From the NCBI GenBank assembly GCA_039815465.1, contig JBCBZG010000021.1:7959-71958 (forward strand): a DNA stretch of 64,000 nucleotides, written 5' to 3'. The position numbers and the translations under genes are program-made. Numbering within the stretch: the first letter of the stretch is position 1; the number at the start of each line of letters is the position of its first letter. This document shows positions 57,439 to 64,000 of the stretch, piece by piece. The notes beneath the pieces are model-generated. The model made no database searches and had not been told where the DNA came from. It was given only the letters and a program-made list of their open reading frames with translations. The stretch is from Shimia_B sp039815465. GTDB taxonomy: Bacteria; Pseudomonadota; Alphaproteobacteria; Rhodobacterales; Rhodobacteraceae.

Positions 57439-58437
57439 ATGGCCCCTTTTTCGACCCTTGCTGATTTTGCTGATGTGCTGCGCGCCGCTCCCGCGCCGGA
57501 CGCCGCCGCCTTGGGCGCGGCGGGGGCGCGCAACGGCCAGCTCACCAAGCCTCCGGGCGCGCTGGGGCGGTTGGAGGACCTCGCGCTTTGGTTCGCGAGC
57601 TGGCAGGGCAACGGGCGCCCGTCGCTGGAGCGTCCGCAGATCCTGGTCTTTGCCGGGAACCACGGCGTGGCGGCGCGGGGCGTGTCGGCCTTTCCGCCCG
57701 AGGTCACGGTTCAGATGGTGGCCAATTTCGAGGCGGGCGGCGCAGCGATCAACCAGTTGGCCAAGGCGTTTGGCGCCGAGATGACCGTGACGGCGCTGGA
57801 GCTCGACCGCCCGACGGCGGATTTCACCCAAGCCCCCGCCATGAGCGAGGCGGAGTGTGTGGCGGCGCTGACCGCGGGGTGGGAGGCTGTGGACCCTGAC
57901 GCGGATCTGGTGGTCACGGGCGAGATGGGGATCGGCAACACCACCGCTGCCGCTGCGGTCGCCGCAGCCCTTTATGGCGGCGACTGGGTCGGGCGCGGGA
58001 CGGGCGTCGATGATGCAGGGCTCAGCCTAAAGCAAGAGACGGTGGCCGCCGGGCTCGCGCGGCACACGCCGTGCAGCGCGCTTGAGACGCTCGCGCGTTT
58101 GGGCGGACGGGAGCTTGCGGCGATGGCGGGTGCGATTGCGGCGGCGCGGCACCATTCGGTGCCTGTGATCCTGGACGGGTTCATCTGCACCGCCGCCGCA
58201 GCGACGTTGGCGGAGACGGTTCCAGGGGCGCTCGACCACTGCGTGGCGGGCCACCAGAGTGCAGAAGCTTCCCATGAGAAGCTTCTGGGCGCTTTGGATA
58301 AAGAGCCGCTCTTGAAGTTGGGTCTGCGCCTCGGCGAGGGGTCGGGGGCCGCGCTGGCCATTGGTGTGCTCAAGGGGGCGATTGCGTGCCATTCGGGCAT
58401 GGCGACCTTCGCAGAGGCGGGTGTCGCTACGGCGTGA
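57439..58437 (+). CDS. cobT: Nicotinate-nucleotide:dimethylbenzimidazole phosphoribosyltransferase CobT
   Basis: 332-aa enzyme activating dimethylbenzimidazole to alpha-ribazole phosphate for cobalamin assembly. Family marks: TKPPGALGRLEDLA near the N-terminus, VFAGNHGVAARGVSAFP, GEMGIGNTTAAAA, VAGHQSAEASHEKLL and the catalytic Glu in LGEGSGAALA near residue 300. Length slightly under the usual 350. Divergent from cobS, and its 3' end overlaps the Kef gene by 11 bases. Confidence 0.94.
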   Translation: MAPFSTLADFADVLRAAPAPDAAALGAAGARNGQLTKPPGALGRLEDLALWFASWQGNGRPSLERPQILVFAGNHGVAARGVSAFPPEVTVQMVANFEAGGAAINQLAKAFGAEMTVTALELDRPTADFTQAPAMSEAECVAALTAGWEAVDPDADLVVTGEMGIGNTTAAAAVAAALYGGDWVGRGTGVDDAGLSLKQETVAAGLARHTPCSALETLARLGGRELAAMAGAIAAARHHSVPVILDGFICTAAAATLAETVPGALDHCVAGHQSAEASHEKLLGALDKEPLLKLGLRLGEGSGAALAIGVLKGAIACHSGMATFAEAGVATA

Positions 58438-60331
58438 CGGTTGGGGGCGTGGGCGGCGGTGCGGGCGTGGTATCGCTTTTCTCTGCCGCTTCGACCATCT
58501 GGGTCTCGCGCTCGCGTTCGAGCTCGCGGGCGCGTTCGATATAGGCGGCGTTGTCCTTGATCGGGATGTCGGGGTCCCAGAGCTCCGCAAGTTCAGCCAA
58601 GACGTGGCGGTCGTGGCGGTAGAAGGCTTTTTCGTGCTCAAAGGCGTCGAATTCGCTGACATCCATAGCCTGTAGGACGTAGCGCCCTACGCGCAGCGAG
58701 CTGTCGAATGTCTCCCGCGCGGTCTGGGTGGCGCCCGCGCGCACCAGTGCGTAGGTGTGCAGGCGGTCGCGGGCCCGCGCGATGATGTGGAGGTCCGGCC
58801 GGATGCGTCGGGCGTAGGCCACAAGCTTTACCGCTGCTTTCGGGTCGTCGATGGCCACCACGAGCACGCGCGCGCTGTCAATGCCTGCGGCGTGCAAGAG
58901 GTCGGGGTTGTTGGGGTCGCCGTAGTAGCTTTTGTGTCCGAAGGAGCGCAGGAGCTGGATCGTTTCCAGGTCGGAATCGAGCACGGTCACCGGCATTCCT
59001 GCGGCCTGCACCATGCGGTCGACCACCTGCCCGAAGCGGCCGACGCCCGCGATGATGATCGACCCCTCCGCCTCGATATCGTCCGGCTCCACCGGTTCGG
59101 CGTCGCTGATGCGGTGGGTGAGCCGTTCGAAGATCACAAAGAGGAACGGGGTCGTCAGCATCGACAGCGCCACGATGAGCAGCAAGAGGTCAGAGAGCCC
59201 AGCGCTGAGAACCTGGGTTTGGCTGGCGAAGGTGATGAGCACAAAGCCGAATTCCCCCGCTTGGGCGAGCGAGAGTGTGAAGAGCCAGAGCGCCCGGTGG
59301 CGCAGTTTAAAGAGGAGCCCCACGCCAAACAGCACCGCGCCCTTGAGCAGGATCAGCGCAAAGGTCAGCCCCAGGATGGAAAGCGGGTCGCTGATAAAGA
59401 GGCTCAGGTTGATGCTGGCGCCCACGGTGATGAAAAAGAGCCCGAGGAGGAGGCCCTTGAACGGTTCCACCGCGCTTTCGAACTCGTGCCGGAATTCCGA
59501 GTTCGCGAGCACGACGCCCGCCAGAAACGCGCCGAGCGCGGGGGAGAGACCCACGAGGTTCATGAGCACCGCGATAGAGACGACGATAAAGAGCGCGAAG
59601 GCGGTCGACAGCTCCCGCAGACGGGTGCGCGCGATGAGGTGATAGATGGGCCGCGTGAGGAAGTGTCCCACAAGCACGATGGCTGCCACCGCGCCGATGG
59701 TCACGAGCGTCACCCCCCAGGGCGGCAGGCCTGCCACGAGTGACGGACCGTGGTGCGCGTCGTGGGCCAAGTCCGCCGCGCGCGCGATGGAGCCGTCGGG
59801 CATGCCGATGACATCCGGCGCCACCGCAAGCAGCGGCAAAAGCGCGAGCATGGGGATCACGGCGATGTCCTGGGTCAAGAGCACCGAAAACGCCGAGCGC
59901 CCGCCCGCGGTGGCCATCAGCCCCTTTTCGTTGAGCGTTTGCAGCACGATCGCGGTGGAGGACAGCGCAAAGATCAGCGCAATAGCGAGCGCCGTGCGCC
60001 AGTCATAGTTGAGCGCCAGGACGCAGGCGTAGAGCACCGCTGTCGTGCCTGCCAATTGCAGCCCACCCAAGCCCAGCAGGCGCATCCGCATCTCCCACAG
60101 GACTTTGGGTTCAAGCTCCAGCCCGATGAGAAAGAGCATCATGACGACGCCAAACTCGGCCACGTGCTGGATTTCGGTCACATCGTCATGGATGAGCCCA
60201 AAGAAGGGGCCGATGCAGAGCCCGGCAATGAGGTAGCCCAGCACCGACCCGAGGCCAAAGCGCATGGCCAGCGGTACCGCAATCAGCGCGGCCCCGAGGA
60301 AGAGCGCGATTTCCATCAACATCTCGCTCAT
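58427..60331 (-). CDS. Kef-type cation/proton antiporter with TrkA-N domain
   Basis: 634-aa CPA2 antiporter: about 12 membrane helices (2-390), then an RCK/TrkA-N NAD-binding domain (SIIIAGVGRFGQVVDRMVQA near 410-440, then GDPNNPDLLHAAG and VVAIDDPKA), and an acidic/basic C-terminal tail ending APPPTPPTVTP. KefB/KefC-type potassium efflux is the closest function. Start ATG at 60331 overlaps the Lrp stop as ATGA. No KefG/F ancillary gene is present. Confidence 0.88.
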   Translation of the reverse strand: MSEMLMEIALFLGAALIAVPLAMRFGLGSVLGYLIAGLCIGPFFGLIHDDVTEIQHVAEFGVVMMLFLIGLELEPKVLWEMRMRLLGLGGLQLAGTTAVLYACVLALNYDWRTALAIALIFALSSTAIVLQTLNEKGLMATAGGRSAFSVLLTQDIAVIPMLALLPLLAVAPDVIGMPDGSIARAADLAHDAHHGPSLVAGLPPWGVTLVTIGAVAAIVLVGHFLTRPIYHLIARTRLRELSTAFALFIVVSIAVLMNLVGLSPALGAFLAGVVLANSEFRHEFESAVEPFKGLLLGLFFITVGASINLSLFISDPLSILGLTFALILLKGAVLFGVGLLFKLRHRALWLFTLSLAQAGEFGFVLITFASQTQVLSAGLSDLLLLIVALSMLTTPFLFVIFERLTHRISDAEPVEPDDIEAEGSIIIAGVGRFGQVVDRMVQAAGMPVTVLDSDLETIQLLRSFGHKSYYGDPNNPDLLHAAGIDSARVLVVAIDDPKAAVKLVAYARRIRPDLHIIARARDRLHTYALVRAGATQTARETFDSSLRVGRYVLQAMDVSEFDAFEHEKAFYRHDRHVLAELAELWDPDIPIKDNAAYIERARELERERETQMVEAAEKSDTTPAPPPTPPTVTP

Positions 60332-60786
60332 AGCGGCAACCCCGCGTCGGGTTTGGGTTGGTCCATCACGATCTGGCTTTCGACGCGCGCGACGGCCCCG
60401 TGGGGCAGGATCACGTCGTGGATCAGCATATTGAGCCGCGCCAAGTCGGGCGTAAAGACACGCAGCAAATAGTCGGCCTGGCCGGTGAGGGTCCAAGCGC
60501 TCACCACCTCCCGCCGGGTGCCGATGAGGCGCACGAAGTCGCGGGCTTTCTCCGGCAGTTGGGAGGCCATTTGCACCTGGATGAACGCTTGGACGTCGAG
60601 CCCGAGCTTTGCGGGCGACAGGCGCGCGGTGTAGTGGCGGACATATCCCGCGGCCTCCAACCGTTGCCGCCGTCGCGCAGCTTGGGAGGAGGACAGCGAC
60701 AGCCGTTCCCCCAGTTCCTGGGTGGTGAGCTGGGCGTCCTGTTGGAGCGCGTCGAGAAGCTGGATATCGGTGGGGTCGAGGGTCAT
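60328..60786 (-). CDS. Lrp/AsnC-family regulator
   Basis: 152-aa regulator: helix-turn-helix at about 5-60 (DIQLLDALQQDAQLTTQELGERLSLSSSQ, segmented) and an AsnC ligand-binding domain (VQMASQLPEKARDFVRL, SAWTLTGQADYLLRV). ATG at 60786; the longer open frame upstream belongs to antisense of hpd. It is divergent from hpd, and family members in this position commonly control aromatic amino-acid breakdown (inference). It is co-translated with the Kef antiporter. Confidence 0.9.
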   Translation of the reverse strand: MTLDPTDIQLLDALQQDAQLTTQELGERLSLSSSQAARRRQRLEAAGYVRHYTARLSPAKLGLDVQAFIQVQMASQLPEKARDFVRLIGTRREVVSAWTLTGQADYLLRVFTPDLARLNMLIHDVILPHGAVARVESQIVMDQPKPDAGLPL

Positions 60787-60823
60787 GGTGCCAAATCGTT
60801 GCATGAACTGGGCGTTCGGTACA

Positions 60824-60843
60824 CAGAATCGGTAAATTTTCTG
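60824..60843. promoter_or_regulatory. Dyad in the lrp-hpd divergent promoter
   Basis: CAGAA-N10-TTCTG within an AT-rich stretch in the 135-base gap. Lrp-family operators are imperfect AT-rich dyads of about 15 bases, so this is only a candidate autoregulatory or hpd operator. Confidence 0.3.
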
Positions 60844-60921
60844 CTGAATGTGCCGCTGGCCGCGACGGTTTCCCGGGGCGTTTGCCGTATTTTTGCGCAA
60901 CCCCTGACACAGGAGAGCACC

Positions 60922-62025
60922 ATGGGCCCCTTCCCACATGACGCACCGCGCGCCACGATCACCGCAGACAACCCCGCGGGCACTGATGGTTTTGAGTTTG
61001 TGGAATTCGCTCATCCTGACCCTGACGCGCTGCGCGTGGCGTTTGCGCAGATGGGCTATCGGCACACGGCCACCCACAAATCCAAGGCCATCGAGCTTTG
61101 GCAGCAGGGCGACATCACCTATGTGCTCAATGCGGAACCGGGCACCCACGCGGCGGCGTTTATCGAGGCCCACGGTCCCTGCGCGCCCTCCATGGCTTGG
61201 CGGGTGGTGGATGCGGCCCATGCCTACGCCCACGCCATCGCGCACGGGGCGGAGCCCTATGACGGCCCCGGCAAGACCGTGGACTGGCCCGCGATCAAGG
61301 GCATTGGCGGCAGTCAGATCTATTTCACAGACGCCTATTACGACACCAACCCCTACAATGCGGAGTTCGATTGGGTCGATCACGCCCATCCGGAGGGCGT
61401 CGGGTTCCACTATCTCGATCACCTGACGCACAATGTCTTTAAGGGGAATATGGACACCTGGTTCCGGTTCTATGGGACGCTCTTTAACTTCAAAGAGGTC
61501 CGGTTTTTCGACATCGAGGGGAAGTATTCCGGGCTGCTCAGCCGTGCGTTGACCTCGCCCTGCGGGCGCATCCGCATCCCGATCAATGAGGATCGGGGGG
61601 AGACGGGCCAGATCGTTAATTATCTAAAGAAGTACAAGGGTGAGGGCATCCAGCACATCGCCGTGGGTGCCCGCGACATCTATGACGCCGTGGACGCGAT
61701 TGCCGCGCGCGGCGTGCGGTTCATGCCCGGGCCGCCCGACACCTACTATGCGCTCTCGCGGGAGCGGGTAGCAGGCCATGCTGAGCCCATCGACCGGATG
61801 AAGACCCACGGGATCCTCATCGACGGGGAGGGCGTCGTGGATGGGGGGGAGACGAAGATATTGCTCCAGATATTCTCTAAAGCCGTGATCGGGCCGATCT
61901 TCTTCGAGTTCATTCAGCGCAAGGGCGATGATGGCTTTGGTGAGGGGAACTTTAAGGCGCTGTTTGAAAGCATCGAGGCCGAAGAGATGGCCAATGGCGA
62001 CTATGCCGATATCGCGGCGGAGTAG
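60922..62025 (+). CDS. hpd: 4-Hydroxyphenylpyruvate dioxygenase
   Basis: 367-aa Fe(II) dioxygenase converting 4-hydroxyphenylpyruvate to homogentisate in tyrosine breakdown. Two vicinal-oxygen-chelate halves; iron ligands are His in LDHLTHNV, His in IQHIAVG and Glu in the C-terminal FFEFIQRKGDDGFGEGNFKAL region (Phe-Phe-Glu). ATG at 60922 follows GGAGAG. Homogentisate dioxygenase and a matching FAH are not adjacent; the FAH at 31 kb belongs to another operon. Confidence 0.95.
   Translation: MGPFPHDAPRATITADNPAGTDGFEFVEFAHPDPDALRVAFAQMGYRHTATHKSKAIELWQQGDITYVLNAEPGTHAAAFIEAHGPCAPSMAWRVVDAAHAYAHAIAHGAEPYDGPGKTVDWPAIKGIGGSQIYFTDAYYDTNPYNAEFDWVDHAHPEGVGFHYLDHLTHNVFKGNMDTWFRFYGTLFNFKEVRFFDIEGKYSGLLSRALTSPCGRIRIPINEDRGETGQIVNYLKKYKGEGIQHIAVGARDIYDAVDAIAARGVRFMPGPPDTYYALSRERVAGHAEPIDRMKTHGILIDGEGVVDGGETKILLQIFSKAVIGPIFFEFIQRKGDDGFGEGNFKALFESIEAEEMANGDYADIAAE

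Positions 62026-64000
<1,975 letters not shown>

Noticed and set aside
60328..61431. Longer version of the Lrp frame reaching into hpd
   Set aside because: The extension is antisense to hpd; the Lrp family begins at MTLDPTDIQLLD (start 60786).

Overview
The window looks like a chromosomal segment of a high-GC alphaproteobacterium, most likely a Rhodobacterales (Roseobacter-group) species. This is an inference from the gene families and their order: two TRAP-type uptake systems, a VPLPA-CTERM protein, DUF6476 next to an RluA-family synthase, DUF4389, an alphaproteobacterial rpoH, a CarD regulator with fdxA, and divergent lrp/hpd. I see no rRNA, tRNA, CRISPR array, insertion sequence or prophage.

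Layout. 1-7.1 kb: an Anbu proteasome-like peptidase, then a sulfate-assimilation operon cysG-cysI-cysH-cysJ whose CysI keeps the enterobacterial length and cysteine numbering. 7.3-10.5 kb: a CheB-CheR-PAS fusion with a long NEEL coiled coil. 10.5-19.1 kb (minus strand): an acetate operon acs-adk-DUF4212-actP, followed after a terminator-like hairpin by a cNMP/CBS/DUF294 protein, a small membrane protein and a membrane-anchored DEDDh exonuclease. A perfect FNR-type box lies upstream of acs.

19.6-34.1 kb is the most distinctive part, an accessory catabolic region. It holds a sulfatase-superfamily hydrolase, a glutathione S-transferase, a TAXI-TRAP importer and a GntR/FCD regulator. These are followed by an intradiol (hydroxyquinol-type) dioxygenase, a DctPQM TRAP importer, an OsmC protein, a RutE/TcpB-like nitroreductase and an FAH-family enzyme, with a divergent YCII protein and a malonyl-CoA synthetase. 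The two divergent promoters of this region share a 16-nt AT-rich motif (15/16 identical), suggesting one regulon. The dioxygenase-to-malonyl-CoA-synthetase half is flanked by inverted copies of a GC-rich repeat that share a 38-nt identical core.

34.2-45.0 kb: a YfiM-like lipoprotein, a VPLPA-CTERM protein, DUF6476/rluD, rpoH, an oxidoreductase, a LysR regulator and a methyltransferase. This stretch ends with an operon pepF-HNH nuclease-aminotransferase in which the lower-GC HNH gene is fitted with overlapping start and stop codons. 45.0-49.3 kb: a minus-strand operon of MBL exonuclease, esterase, ATP-dependent DNA ligase and amidohydrolase. 49.4-64.0 kb: a HpaI aldolase, a lysophospholipase-like hydrolase, SCP2, a TPR protein, a SUV3-like helicase, S4, fdxA, carD, cobS/cobT, a Kef-type antiporter with Lrp, hpd, and an edge-truncated membrane protein whose N-terminal side is a perfect CTCAGG hexanucleotide array encoding Glu-Pro repeats.

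Five copies of a two-hairpin GC-rich repeat (A-E) lie in intergenic gaps, four of them between convergent genes. Two copies of a second repeat family lie near 37.8 and 44.9 kb.
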